Source: Saccharopolyspora_C sp040643635 (GTDB lineage Bacteria > Actinomycetota > Actinomycetes > Mycobacteriales > Pseudonocardiaceae). From it: 64,000 nt of DNA. How positions within the stretch are numbered: the first letter of the stretch is position 1; every line of letters starts with the position of its first letter. The stretch lies in the NCBI RefSeq assembly GCF_040643635.1, contig NZ_JBEYUS010000007.1:96906-160905 (forward strand), read 5' to 3'. The notes beneath the pieces are model-generated. The model had not been told where the DNA came from. It saw only the letters and a program-made list of their open reading frames with translations, and made no database searches. The position numbers were made by a program, and so were the translations under genes. Of this stretch, positions 42,639-52,064 are shown piece by piece.

Positions 42639-44231
42639 TCAGTAGTTCCGCCACTCGTCCTGGACGTAGCTCAGGATCGTGGGGTGCAGCAGCGTCGACG
42701 GGGTCAGCCCGCTGATCCGGGCGCGGTCCGGCGGGAACGCCGCGGCGGCGGCCAGCGTCCGCGGGTCCAGCGAGCGCAGCGGCGGGGCGTCCGCGGGCAG
42801 CCGCAGCTCGCGGGCCGGTCCGGCGGCGCCCAGGTGGAAGCCCCACTCGCCGAAGCTCGGCACCGAGGCCTGGTAGGGCGTGGTGCCCAGCCCGGCCTCC
42901 CGCATCGTCGCCTCGATCGCCCAGAACGCCTTCGGCGCGAAGTACGGCGAGCCCGCCTGCACGACGACCCGCGCGTCGTCGGTCATCGCGCGCCGCACCA
43001 GCCCGTAGAACTCGGTGGAGTACAGCTTCGCGGTCGCCGTCGAGTCCGGGTCCGGCATGTCCACGACCACCGCGTCGAACCGCGCCCGGTCGTCGCGCAG
43101 CCAGCCGAACGCGTCCGCGGACACCAGGTGCACCCGCGGGTCCTCGAACGCGCCCCCGTTCAGCGCCGTCACCCGCGGGTCGGTGCGGGCGAGCCGCGGC
43201 ACCGCCGGATCCAGCTCCACCAGGGTCACGTCCCGCACGTCCGGGTAGCGCAGCACTTCGCGCAGCGCCAGCCCGTCGCCGCCGCCGAGGATCAGCACGT
43301 GCGAACGGGGGCCGTCGAGCACCGGGTGCACCAGCGCCTCGTGGTACCGGTACTCGTCGACCGAGCTGAACTGCAGGTCGCCGTTCAGGTAGAGCCGGGT
43401 GTCCGGGTCGCCGTCCAGCGGGAACGACTCGGTCAGCACGATCTCCTGGTACGGGGTGCGCAGCGACTGCACCACCGGGTCCCGGTACAGCGCCTGCCGG
43501 GCGGTCACCTCGAACTCGTCGGAGAGCAGCCACGCCGTGCCGAGCACGCCCGCGACCAGCACCGTTCCGGACACGAGCAGCAGCAGCGCCCGCTTCGACA
43601 GCTCCCGGCGGAACACGACGAGCACCAGGCCGAGCCCGGCCGCCGCGTTGAGCATCCCCACCAGCAGCGCGCCCTGCAGCTGCCCGAACACCGGGAGCAG
43701 CACGAACGGGAACGCCAGCCCGCCGAGCAGCCCGCCGACGTAGTCGGCGGCGAACAGGTCGGCCACCGCCGATCCCGCGTCCTGCTTCCGGATGCGCTGC
43801 AGCAGCACCATCAGCAGCGGGATCTCGGCGCCGATCAGCAGCCCCAGCGCCAGGGAGGTCACCACCAGCGCCGGGGTGTACAGGCTCAGCCAGGCGAACG
43901 CGGCGTACAGCAGCAGCACGCTGAGCCCGCCGATGAGCGCGAGCAGCACCTCCACCGCGGCGAACGCGGCCGCGGCCCGGCGCTGCAGCGGTTTCGCGGC
44001 GAGCGCGCCCACGCCCATCGCGAACACCATCAGCGACAGCACGATCGACGCCTGCCCGACGGTGTCGCCGATCAGGTAGCTGCCGAGCGCGACCAGCGCC
44101 AGCTCGTACACCAGACCGCACGCGGCGCACAGGAACACCGCCACCAGCACCGCGGTGCGGGCGGCGCGGCCGCGCGGAGCGGGCTCCGCAGGCGCGTCGG
44201 CGCGGGCGTCCAGGTCGGCACCGGTGGTCAC
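42639..44231 (-). CDS. Membrane spermidine-synthase-like protein
   Basis: The 530-aa protein fuses about seven to eight N-terminal membrane segments (about 25-240) to a soluble aminopropyltransferase-like domain (about 255-500). The SAM-binding motif is LILGGGDGLALREVLRY (near residue 305-321) with VTLVELDP and VVVDMPDPDS. Membrane-bound members are common in actinobacteria and their exact amine or product is not known. DUF350, DUF4247 and DUF4178 genes lie just upstream on the same strand with small gaps, forming one operon. GTG 44231 is used. Confidence 0.88.
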   Translation of the reverse strand: MTTGADLDARADAPAEPAPRGRAARTAVLVAVFLCAACGLVYELALVALGSYLIGDTVGQASIVLSLMVFAMGVGALAAKPLQRRAAAAFAAVEVLLALIGGLSVLLLYAAFAWLSLYTPALVVTSLALGLLIGAEIPLLMVLLQRIRKQDAGSAVADLFAADYVGGLLGGLAFPFVLLPVFGQLQGALLVGMLNAAAGLGLVLVVFRRELSKRALLLLVSGTVLVAGVLGTAWLLSDEFEVTARQALYRDPVVQSLRTPYQEIVLTESFPLDGDPDTRLYLNGDLQFSSVDEYRYHEALVHPVLDGPRSHVLILGGGDGLALREVLRYPDVRDVTLVELDPAVPRLARTDPRVTALNGGAFEDPRVHLVSADAFGWLRDDRARFDAVVVDMPDPDSTATAKLYSTEFYGLVRRAMTDDARVVVQAGSPYFAPKAFWAIEATMREAGLGTTPYQASVPSFGEWGFHLGAAGPARELRLPADAPPLRSLDPRTLAAAAAFPPDRARISGLTPSTLLHPTILSYVQDEWRNY

Positions 44232-44241
44232 GGGGTCACCG

Positions 44242-44667
44242 TCACCAGATGGCGGCGGCCATCAGCGCCGCGATCACCAGGTGCGCCGCCGCCGACACCC
44301 AGGTGCCGGGGTGCATGGTCTCCGCGGACAGCTCCTCGCCCAGCCTGCCGGGGGTGAGCGCGTCGATGAGCAGGAAGGACAGGCTCATCAGCACCAATCC
44401 GACCAGCCCGTACACGACGGTGCCGAGCAGCCCGGCGACCAGGTCGTCGGAGCTGGCGGCGATGGCGGTGGTGAGGACGATGCCGACGCCGATCAGCCCG
44501 GACACCAGCAGCAGCGCCGCGTTCGGGTTGCGCCGCACCCAGATCAGGTCGCGCAGCTTGCCGGGCGTGGCGAGGTCCACCAGCAGGTAGCCGAGCCCCA
44601 TCATCATCGTGCCGATCACCCCGTAGGCGACCGCGGCGATCAGGCCGGAGAGCAGGTTCTGGTACAA
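44242..44667 (-). CDS. DUF350 membrane protein
   Basis: This 141-aa protein has four hydrophobic segments arranged as two DUF350 repeats: LIAAVAYGVIGTMMMGLGYLL and LLGTVVYGLVGLVLMSLSFLL, each followed by a short D-x-x-TPG(K/R)L motif. TTG 44667 follows GAAGGG at 7 bases and starts right before the first helix; longer starts add a poor Arg-rich stretch. It is 10 bases before the spermidine-synthase-like gene, so the two are coupled. Function is unknown. Confidence 0.82.
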   Translation of the reverse strand: MYQNLLSGLIAAVAYGVIGTMMMGLGYLLVDLATPGKLRDLIWVRRNPNAALLLVSGLIGVGIVLTTAIAASSDDLVAGLLGTVVYGLVGLVLMSLSFLLIDALTPGRLGEELSAETMHPGTWVSAAAHLVIAALMAAAIW

Positions 44668-44719
44668 GGTCGTGCCCTTCTTCGTCTGCGGGGGCCGCGC
44701 ACCGCGGCCCGAGGAGCGC

Positions 44720-45154
44720 TCACTTGCCGGAGCCCGGCCCGCCACCGCGGAACGTCTCGCCGCGGTGACCGCCCCAGCCCCACACCCCGCCGAGGTGCGA
44801 GTGGTAGTGGCGGTAGGCCCGATCGGCGTCCATCAGGTGGATCACCGAACCCGCGCCGTGCGGCTGGACGATCACCGCGTCGTCGGAATAGCGCAGGTAG
44901 ACGCCGCTGCTGTCGGTGTGCTGCGACTGCGGCTTCCGCCGGGAGGTGATCTCCCGCGCCACCACCGGCACCGGTTTCGGGCTGGTGTAGGCCTCGTCCC
45001 TGGCGTCCGCGATGTCCAGCGCGGGGGCGCGCTGGTAGTGCGCGGGCACGTAGCCGCGCGGCCCGGAGCCGCCGCTGAACACCGCGATCACCGCGATGAG
45101 CAGCGCCACGACCGCACCGACGCTCGCCAGCGCGATCCAGATCCCTCGTCCCAT
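44720..45154 (-). CDS. DUF4247 protein
   Basis: The 144-aa protein has one N-terminal membrane anchor (about 5-28) and an exported domain matching DUF4247: YVPAHYQRAP, REITSRRKPQSQ, GVYLRYSDDAVIVQP and a Gly/His-rich end with HYHSHLGGVWGWGG. ATG 45154 is preceded by the DUF4178 gene 11 bases upstream. The domain is known to me only from this gene neighbourhood; no activity is established. Confidence 0.8.
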   Translation of the reverse strand: MGRGIWIALASVGAVVALLIAVIAVFSGGSGPRGYVPAHYQRAPALDIADARDEAYTSPKPVPVVAREITSRRKPQSQHTDSSGVYLRYSDDAVIVQPHGAGSVIHLMDADRAYRHYHSHLGGVWGWGGHRGETFRGGGPGSGK

Positions 45155-45165
45155 GGCGGTGCGCC

Positions 45166-45768
45166 TCAGTCCGCGGTCGGGTAGATGCGCACGTCGTACC
45201 GGCTGAGCCGTTCGCCGGTGCTCGCCTCCCAGCCGGAGTCGCCGTAGGACTCGAAGCCCAGCAGCGCGCCGTCGTCGGCGGCGTAGTCCTGGTAGCGGAC
45301 GGTGCCCTGCTCGTCGAGGCCGGTGGTGGCCTCGCTGCGGAACGTCGCCGAGCCGGATTCCTCGCGCGCGTAGCGGCGGCCGCCGAACTCGACGTGCTTC
45401 CCGCCGGGCTCACCGGCGTCGTCGGCCGGCGTCCACAGCGTCAGCTCCAGGTCCGGGTCCTCTTCGACGCCGAGCCACACCTGGGTGCCCTTCGCGTCGT
45501 CGAGCAGGTGCTCCGCCCAGCCCCAGCCGCCTTCGACGAGCCGCAGCGAGCCGCGCACCGTGTAGCTCAGCCCGCGCACCTCCACGATGTCGCCCGCCTT
45601 GAGCCGCCGCGGATCACCGCGCAGCGAGTCCTCGTCGCCGGTGTGGAACGGGTCGGTCGGCCCGCTCGCCGCCTGCGGCGCGGCCCGGGTGCGGCGGTAC
45701 AGCAGCACCAGGCTCGACACCGCGACGGCGATGCCGATGAGCACGATCGCGATCGTCAATCCCGTCAC
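45166..45768 (-). CDS. DUF4178 protein
   Basis: The 200-aa protein starts with one membrane helix (about 5-25) followed by a beta-rich DUF4178 domain (about 55-195) with LKAGDIVEVRGLSYTVRGSL, GWGWAEHLLDD and a C-terminal YDVRIYPTAD. It is the first gene of a four-gene operon ending in the spermidine-synthase-like enzyme. The 45769-45893 interval contains no gene. Confidence 0.85.
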   Translation of the reverse strand: MTGLTIAIVLIGIAVAVSSLVLLYRRTRAAPQAASGPTDPFHTGDEDSLRGDPRRLKAGDIVEVRGLSYTVRGSLRLVEGGWGWAEHLLDDAKGTQVWLGVEEDPDLELTLWTPADDAGEPGGKHVEFGGRRYAREESGSATFRSEATTGLDEQGTVRYQDYAADDGALLGFESYGDSGWEASTGERLSRYDVRIYPTAD

Positions 45769-45893
45769 GTGGTCCCCCCAGAAGTCCGCGCGTCACCGCG
45801 CGAGTGCGTCATCCCGCGGCGGAGCGTAACGGCCGTGGTCGACCCGAACGGCGGTTTCGCCGCGAAACGTGATCTGAAATCCGGAGCCGAACG

Positions 45894-45934
45894 CGGCACG
45901 GGCCGTCCACCCGGTGGGTGAACGGCCCGTGCCG
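45894..45934 (-). terminator. Terminator hairpin after otsB-GH15
   Basis: A perfect 13-bp stem CGGCACGGGCCGT / ACGGCCCGTGCCG (45894-45906 with 45922-45934), with a small inner CCACC/GGTGG hairpin, lies 23 bases past the stop. Confidence 0.8.
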
Positions 45935-45957
45935 TGGAGCGTGCGGTCAGCGCGCGG

Positions 45958-48510
45958 TCACCGGGAGAGCAGCTGCGCGCAGCGGATCAGGCCCAGGTGG
46001 GAGTACGCCTGCGGGTGGTTGCCCAGCGAGCGCTCCGCGATCGGGTCGTACTCCTCGGCGAGCAGCCCGGTCGGTCCCGCGGTGTCCACGATCTGCTGGA
46101 ACAACTCCTCGGCCTCGGTGCGGCGGCCGATCAGCAGGTACGCCTCGATCAGCCAGGCCGCGCACAGGTGGAAGCCGCCCTCGTCGCCCGGCAGCCCGTC
46201 GTCCCGGCGGTAGCGGTACACGGTGGAGCCGCTGCGCAGCTCCGACTCGATCGCGTTCACCGTGGCGCGGAACCGCTCGTCGGACGGGTCGATCAGGCCG
46301 GACAGGCCCACGTGCAGCGAGGCCGCGTCCAGGTCGGAACCCTCGTAGGCGGTGGTGAACGCCTGCACGTCCGGCTGCCAGCCGTTCTTGATGACGTCCT
46401 GCGCGATCTCGTCGCGCAGCGGGCCCCAGGCGGGCTCGGCCTCCCGGTCGTACCGCTCGGCGATCTTGACGGCGCGGTCCAGCGTGACCCAGCACATCAC
46501 CTTCGAGTACACGTGGTGGCGCGGCTGGTCGCGCTCCTCCCAGATGCCGTGGTCCGGTTCGAACCAGCGGTGCGAGACGGCCTCGGCCATCGCCTTCACC
46601 AGCTGCCAGTCGCGGTCCCGCACGCCGCCGGTCACCTCGGCGAGGTGCCAGACGAGCTCCACGACCGGCCCGAACACGTCCAGCTGGACCTGCTGGTCGG
46701 CGAGGTTGCCGACGCGCACCGGCCGCGAACCGGCGTAACCGGGCAGGCTGTCGATCACGGCCTCCGGCCCGAGGCTGGTGCCCTGCAGGCTGTACAGCGG
46801 GTGCAGGCGCTCCGGTCCGGGCAGCGTCTCCAGCACGCGGTGCAGCCAGTCCAGGAAACCTTCCGCCTCGGCGGTGGAACCCAGCGTGACCAGCGCCTGC
46901 GCGGTCATCGAGCCGTCCCGCAGCCAGCAGTAGCGGTAGTCCCAGTTGCGGACGCCGCCGATCTCCTCCGGCAGCGAGGTCGTCGCGGCCGCCATGATCC
47001 CGCCGGTGTCGGTGTTGCACAGGCCGCGCAGCGTCAGCGCGGACCGGCCGACCAGGTCGGTCTCCACGGCGGGCAGCGTCAGCGTCTCCAGCCAGTCCGA
47101 CCAGTACACGTCGGCGGCGGCGCGGCGCTGCTGCTCGGTGCGCTCGGACGGGGCCAGGTCCTCGGTGCCGCAGCGCAGCTCCAGCACGACCGGTGCCTCG
47201 TCGGGGGCGGACACCACGGCCCGCGCCGATTCGTGCATCCCGTCGGAGGAGATCTCCCAGGTGATGCCGGGGGCGTGCAGCACCATCGGCTCCGCGGTGC
47301 CCATCACCCGCAGCCCGTCCCGTTCGGCGACGAGCCGCACCGGGACCTGGCCGAACTCGGGGCGCGGCGCGAACTCGATGGCGGCCTTCGTCTCGCCGCT
47401 GATCACCCGGATGAGGTCGGTGCGGTGCCCGTCGACCCCGTGCTCCAGGTAGTCGGTGACCAGCAGCCTCGACCAGCGGGTCTCGACCGTCATGGTGCCC
47501 GGCACGTAGCGCTGGCCCAGCGGCAGCGGGCTGCGCGGCGCGCCGTCCCCGCCGTGCGGGCGGATGGAGAAGTGGCCTGCGCCGGGGCCGCCGAGCAGGT
47601 CGGCGAACACGGCCGCCGAGTCCGGGCCCGGGTGGCACATCCAGGTCAGCCGCGCGTCCGGGGTGAGCAGGGCGACGGTGCGCTCGTTGGACAGCATGGT
47701 GAGCCGCTCGATCGGCGGGGCCTGCTCGCCGTAGAGCCAGGTGCGCCGTTCTTCCATCAGGAAGGCGAGCGCGGTCGCGACCTGCGTGGTGTCGGCGACG
47801 CGGAACTCGGCGAGCGTGTCGCCGTCGCCGACCTTCAGCCCCAGGTCGGGGCCGTGCAGCCGGGCGAACGCCTTCTCGTCGGTGACGTCGTCGCCGAGGA
47901 AGATCGCGGCGGTGGCGGCGACCTGGTGGCGCAGCGCGTCGAGGGCGTTGCCCTTGTCGGTCTGCACCACGGCCAGCTCGATCACGGCCTTGCCGTCGGT
48001 GACCTGCACGCCGTCCCAGGTGGCGGGTCCGGAGCGGACTTCGTCGAGCACGCTCTCGGCGACGTCGTCCGCGGCGCGGCGCACGTGCACCGCGACGCTG
48101 GCCGGCTTCGCCTCGAGGGTGACGCCCTCCTTGCCGGCGACGATGTCCTGCAGGCCGCGCTGCAGCCGGGTGCGCAGCTCGGTGGCCTGCGGTTCGAGTT
48201 CGTGCACGAAGCCCACGTCGAACTCGGAGCCGTGGCTGCCGACGAGGTGGACCTCGGAGGGGAGGCGGGACAGGGTGGCCAGGTCGCGCAGCGCGCGGCC
48301 GGAGATCACCGCGGTGGTCGTCGCAGGCAGGGACGCCAGCGAACGCAGCGCGTGCACCGATTCGGGGAGCGGCTTGGCCGCGTTCGGGTCGGCCACGATC
48401 GGGGCGAGAGTGCCGTCATAGTCGCAGGCGACCAGCAGTCGAGGGGTGCGCGCGAGCTGGACGATCGTGCGGCGCAGCTCGGCGGGGAGAGCTTCGGCGG
48501 TCAACGCCAT
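45958..48510 (-). CDS. Trehalose-6-phosphate phosphatase fused to GH15 trehalase-like domain
   Basis: An 850-aa two-domain enzyme. Residues about 20-245 are an OtsB-type HAD phosphatase (motifs ACDYDGTLAP, AVISGRAL, LGDDVTDEKAF). Residues about 255-850 are a GH15 glucoamylase/trehalase-type domain with the (a/a)6 barrel marks NWDYRYCWLRDGS, GIWEER with the likely acid Glu, and GLLAEEYDP with the likely base Glu. The protein could both make trehalose and split it. ATG 48510 is the nearest start to the conserved region but its GAGGAG is too close; TTG 48504 or ATG 48540 are alternatives. otsA lies upstream on the same strand. Confidence 0.88.
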   Translation of the reverse strand: MALTAEALPAELRRTIVQLARTPRLLVACDYDGTLAPIVADPNAAKPLPESVHALRSLASLPATTTAVISGRALRDLATLSRLPSEVHLVGSHGSEFDVGFVHELEPQATELRTRLQRGLQDIVAGKEGVTLEAKPASVAVHVRRAADDVAESVLDEVRSGPATWDGVQVTDGKAVIELAVVQTDKGNALDALRHQVAATAAIFLGDDVTDEKAFARLHGPDLGLKVGDGDTLAEFRVADTTQVATALAFLMEERRTWLYGEQAPPIERLTMLSNERTVALLTPDARLTWMCHPGPDSAAVFADLLGGPGAGHFSIRPHGGDGAPRSPLPLGQRYVPGTMTVETRWSRLLVTDYLEHGVDGHRTDLIRVISGETKAAIEFAPRPEFGQVPVRLVAERDGLRVMGTAEPMVLHAPGITWEISSDGMHESARAVVSAPDEAPVVLELRCGTEDLAPSERTEQQRRAAADVYWSDWLETLTLPAVETDLVGRSALTLRGLCNTDTGGIMAAATTSLPEEIGGVRNWDYRYCWLRDGSMTAQALVTLGSTAEAEGFLDWLHRVLETLPGPERLHPLYSLQGTSLGPEAVIDSLPGYAGSRPVRVGNLADQQVQLDVFGPVVELVWHLAEVTGGVRDRDWQLVKAMAEAVSHRWFEPDHGIWEERDQPRHHVYSKVMCWVTLDRAVKIAERYDREAEPAWGPLRDEIAQDVIKNGWQPDVQAFTTAYEGSDLDAASLHVGLSGLIDPSDERFRATVNAIESELRSGSTVYRYRRDDGLPGDEGGFHLCAAWLIEAYLLIGRRTEAEELFQQIVDTAGPTGLLAEEYDPIAERSLGNHPQAYSHLGLIRCAQLLSR

Positions 48511-48653
48511 ACTCCTCTGGGCGGTCGGATGGGTCTGCATGATCGATTCGGTGCCGGGTGTGCAGGTCGGGTCCGCTGCCGGTTCCCGCCGCACGTCCCG
48601 TCCGGTGATCGACCAGTTACCTCGCGCGGCGGGCTCTTCGACGTCGAGCCCCG

Positions 48654-50084
48654 TCAGGGAGTCCCGAGCGCTTCGAGGAACGAACGGGCCCAGCGGTCGA
48701 CGTCGTGCGTGAGCACCTGCCTACGCAATGCTCGCATCCTACGGCGGCCGTCGGCCTGCTCGATGTCGAGGGCGGAGAGCAAGGCCTCCTTCACGCCGTC
48801 CAAGTTGTGCGGGTTGACCAGGAAGGCGCTGGTGAGTTCCGCGGCCGCTCCGGCGAACTCGCTGAGCACGAGCGTGCCGCCCAGGTCGTGCCTGCAGGCG
48901 ACGTACTCCTTGCACACCAGGTTCATGCCGTCGCGGACCGGCGTGACGACCATGACGTCGGCCGCGCAGTAGAACGCCACCAGGTCCTTCTTGTCCACCG
49001 ACGTGTGCAAATAGTGCACTGCCGGGTGACCCACCCGGCCGAATTCGCCGTTGATCCGGCCGACTTCGCGCTCGATCCCTTCGCGCATCTGCTTGTAGTG
49101 CTCGACGCGTTCCCGGCTCGGCGTGGCGATCTGGATCATCGCCACGTCCTCGGCGCGGATCTGGCCGTCGGCGAGCAGCTCGTGCATCGCGTGCAGCCGC
49201 ACGTCGATGCCCTTGGTGTAGTCCAGCCGGTCGACGCCGAGCATGATGCGGCGCGGATTGCCCAGTTCGGCGCGGATCTCCTTGGCGCGCTGCTGGATCT
49301 CCTTGCTGCGCGCCATCTGGTCCAGCTCGGAGGAGGCGATGGAGATGGGGAACGCGCCGACCCGCACCGCGCGGTCGCCGACCTGCACCACGCCCGGCCG
49401 GGACCGCACCCCGACCTGACCGCGGCTCGGTTCGAACCCGGCGAGCCGCCGCGCCAGCCACAGGAAGTTCTGCGCCCCGCCCGGCCGGTGGAACCCGACG
49501 AGGTCCGCGCCGAGCAGCCCGCGCACGATCTCGGTGCGCCACGGCAGCTGCATGAACAGCTCCACCGGCGGGAACGGGATGTGCAGGAAGAAGCCGATGC
49601 GCAGGTCCGGCCGCAGCTCCCGCAGCATCGCGGGCACCAGCTGCAGCTGGTAGTCCTGCACCCACACGGTCGCGCCCTCGGCGCTGACCTCGGCGGCGGC
49701 CTCCGCGAACCGGCGGTTCACCCGGCGGAACGCCTCCCACCAGGACCGGTCGAACACCGGCGGGACCACCACGTCGTGGTAGAGCGGCCACAGCGTCGCG
49801 TTCGAGAAACCTTCGTAGTAGTCCTGGAACTCGTCGGAGGACAGCCGCACCGGGTGCAGGTGCAGGTCCTCGTCGGTGAACGGTTCGACGTCGACGTCGG
49901 CCACGCCCGGCCAGCCGACCCAGGCGCCGCGGCGGGCGCGCAGGAACGGCTCCAGCGCGGTCACCAGGCCACCGGGGCTGTGCTTCCAGCGCTCGGTGCC
50001 GTCCGGGAGCTTCTCCAGGTCGACGGGGAGCCTGTTGGCGACGACGACGAAATCCGCACGGGCGGGCGTGCTGCCCCTACTCAC
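48654..50084 (-). CDS. otsA: Trehalose-6-phosphate synthase OtsA
   Basis: The 476-aa GT20 enzyme joins a nucleotide-glucose donor to glucose-6-phosphate. It shows VVVANRLPVDLE, WVGWPGVADV, VWVQDYQLQLVPAMLRE, GFFLHIPFPP, the LGVDRLDYTKGI donor loop and VTPVRDGMNLVCKEYVACR. GTG 50084 has GAGGAGG 9 bases away and gives a standard length; the upstream extension is Arg-rich and not conserved. With the downstream OtsB-GH15 fusion it forms a trehalose synthesis and turnover unit. Confidence 0.96.
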   Translation of the reverse strand: MSRGSTPARADFVVVANRLPVDLEKLPDGTERWKHSPGGLVTALEPFLRARRGAWVGWPGVADVDVEPFTDEDLHLHPVRLSSDEFQDYYEGFSNATLWPLYHDVVVPPVFDRSWWEAFRRVNRRFAEAAAEVSAEGATVWVQDYQLQLVPAMLRELRPDLRIGFFLHIPFPPVELFMQLPWRTEIVRGLLGADLVGFHRPGGAQNFLWLARRLAGFEPSRGQVGVRSRPGVVQVGDRAVRVGAFPISIASSELDQMARSKEIQQRAKEIRAELGNPRRIMLGVDRLDYTKGIDVRLHAMHELLADGQIRAEDVAMIQIATPSRERVEHYKQMREGIEREVGRINGEFGRVGHPAVHYLHTSVDKKDLVAFYCAADVMVVTPVRDGMNLVCKEYVACRHDLGGTLVLSEFAGAAAELTSAFLVNPHNLDGVKEALLSALDIEQADGRRRMRALRRQVLTHDVDRWARSFLEALGTP

Positions 50085-50292
50085 CGGTGTTGCCTCCTCG
50101 GGAGACCGCTGCTGTCTCGGGCGGGATGGGCTGCGCCGGCGGCATCGTGCTCTCCAGCGGCTGGACCGCCGTCGCGGTCCGTCCCGGATCACTCACTACC
50201 CGCAGGCGAGGCTAGTCAATCTATCCATCGCCCGCGTCGTTCGTGTGGGCCAACGCGCCCCGAGTCCTTGCTCACTCCCCGTGCGGGGGACG

Positions 50293-50321
50293 GCGGTCCG
50301 GCGGGAAGCCCGCCGGACCGC
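50293..50321 (-). terminator. Terminator hairpin after thrE
   Basis: A perfect 13-bp stem GCGGTCCGGCGGG / CCCGCCGGACCGC with an AAG loop lies 9 bases past the thrE-like stop. It separates the gene from otsA. Confidence 0.8.
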
Positions 50322-50330
50322 GCCCGGACC

Positions 50331-51770
50331 TCATTCCAGGCGGCGCCGGGTGGGCCGCAGCGGCCCGGACAGGCGCGGGCCGGCGAGCTTCCGCTCCAAC
50401 CCGCCCAGCCGGGTGCGCACCGGCTGCGCCAGGTACTCGCCCAGCACCACCCCGGCGCCCAGCGCCAGACCGGTCGCGGCCGCCAGCATCAGCGTCGACA
50501 TGCCGGCGGGGTCGCTGACCACCGCGATCTGGTACAGCCCGCGGTAGGTCGCCAGCCCGGGCAGCAGCGGCGCCACGCCGGACACCGCGATCACCAGCGC
50601 GGGGATCCGGAGCCGCCTGGCCACCAGGCCGCCGGTGAAACCGACGATCGTCGTGGCGATCGCGCCGGCGAGGACCGTGTTCAGCCCGCCCACGTTCGTC
50701 AGCGCGCCTGACACCCCTGCGGCGACCGCCCCGCCGAGCGCGGCGATGATGAGCGGCCGGGGCGGGGCGTAGCTGGCCAGCGCGAAGCAGGCCGAGGTCG
50801 AGGCGCCCGCGAGCGCCTGCACCGGGATCAGCAGGACCCCCGACGAGACCTGCGCGGCCCCGACGTTGCGCAGCAGGTCGTCGGTGCTCCCGCCGAACTC
50901 GGCGAAGATCTGCACCCCGACGTAGAGCGAGAGGACCACGCCGGCGATCAGCCCGGCCGACATCAGCGCGAGCTCGGCGATCCGCCCCGCGGCGGTCACG
51001 TTGTAGCCGGTGATCGCGTCCTGCATCGACCCGACGACGGTCATCCCGGACAGCAGCACGATGATGCTCGCCGCCACGGCCAGCGCAGCGGTGTCCAGCA
51101 CTCCGAACCGGGAGCAGGCCAGCGCGATGCTCGTCGCCACCGCGCCGCCGACCGCCTGCTGGAAGAAGAACGGCAGCGCGCGTTTGTTCAGGTACCGCCC
51201 GATCCGGTCCACCAGCGCCGTCACCACCGCGGCGACGAGGGGCAGCATCGGATCCCCGCCGCCGAGCAGCACCGACAGCGAGGCCGCCATGCCCGCCCAC
51301 GCGAGGGTCGCGACCCAGCGCGGGAAGGGGTGCGGCGCCGACGTGATCTTGTCCAGCTCGGAGTAGGCGTCCGACGCGGACATCTCACCGGCGGTGATCT
51401 TCCGGACCAGGTCCTCCACGTCGGCGAGCCGCGTGTAGTCGATGGACCGGTTCCGCACCACGCGCAGCGAGGTGATGGGCACCTCCTCGGTGCCCCGGTA
51501 GCAGGAGACGGTGATCGACGTGTAGATGACGTCGACCTCGCAGTGCGGCAGGCCGTAGGCGCTGACCACACCGATGATCGTCGCGGTGACGTCGGATGCG
51601 CCCGCACCGCTGGCCATCTGGACCTCGCCGATGCGCAGCCCCAGGTCCATCACCAGGTGGACCGTTGATTCCTCGGGCAGTGCCGGCCCGTAAACGGCGT
51701 TGCGTGTCCCCACCGGCTCGGCCGGGTCGCGCCGCCGCAGCACACCACGGGCGCGCTGCGTGATTCCCAC
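50331..51770 (-). CDS. thrE: ThrE-family threonine/serine exporter
   Basis: The 479-aa protein belongs to the ThrE family. A soluble N-terminal half (about 1-150) with LRIGEVQMASGAGASDVTAT and a hydrophilic region with ALDxI-like conserved residues precedes about ten membrane segments. The typical GxGxxxxxP and late GVAPLLPGLATYRGLY stretches are present. In corynebacteria ThrE exports threonine and serine. GTG 51770 is used with GGAAGGTAGG upstream. Confidence 0.9.
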   Translation of the reverse strand: MGITQRARGVLRRRDPAEPVGTRNAVYGPALPEESTVHLVMDLGLRIGEVQMASGAGASDVTATIIGVVSAYGLPHCEVDVIYTSITVSCYRGTEEVPITSLRVVRNRSIDYTRLADVEDLVRKITAGEMSASDAYSELDKITSAPHPFPRWVATLAWAGMAASLSVLLGGGDPMLPLVAAVVTALVDRIGRYLNKRALPFFFQQAVGGAVATSIALACSRFGVLDTAALAVAASIIVLLSGMTVVGSMQDAITGYNVTAAGRIAELALMSAGLIAGVVLSLYVGVQIFAEFGGSTDDLLRNVGAAQVSSGVLLIPVQALAGASTSACFALASYAPPRPLIIAALGGAVAAGVSGALTNVGGLNTVLAGAIATTIVGFTGGLVARRLRIPALVIAVSGVAPLLPGLATYRGLYQIAVVSDPAGMSTLMLAAATGLALGAGVVLGEYLAQPVRTRLGGLERKLAGPRLSGPLRPTRRRLE

Positions 51771-51991
51771 CGCAGACCTACCTTCCTGCTCGTCACCTCG
51801 AGGTGACCGCGTTGCTCGTCCCCTCGGCCATCGGCCCGCACGCCGTGGCCGTTGCACGTCCGCTTCGTGTCCTCCGTCACGAGCCTGACACCCGGCCCGC
51901 GCGCCCGCGGGCGAGGGGGCCACCGGCCCGGCCGCTTCACCGCGGGCGACCACCGCCGATTACGATGTGCGCGCACGGCGTGGCCGTGCGC

Positions 51992-52064
51992 GCCGCTGTA
52001 GCTCAGTTGGTAGAGCACCCGCCTTGTAAGCGGACGGTCAGGGGTTCGAGTCCCCTCAGCGGCT
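51992..52064 (+). tRNA. tRNA-Thr (anticodon UGU)
   Basis: A 73-base cloverleaf. The acceptor stem GCCGCTG pairs with CAGCGGC (52057-52063) and T52064 is the discriminator. The D arm is GCTC/GAGC, the anticodon loop CTTGTAA carries TGT, and the T arm is AGGGG-TTCGAGT-CCCCT. The outer anticodon-stem pair (C-A) is mismatched. CCA is not encoded. Confidence 0.95.
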
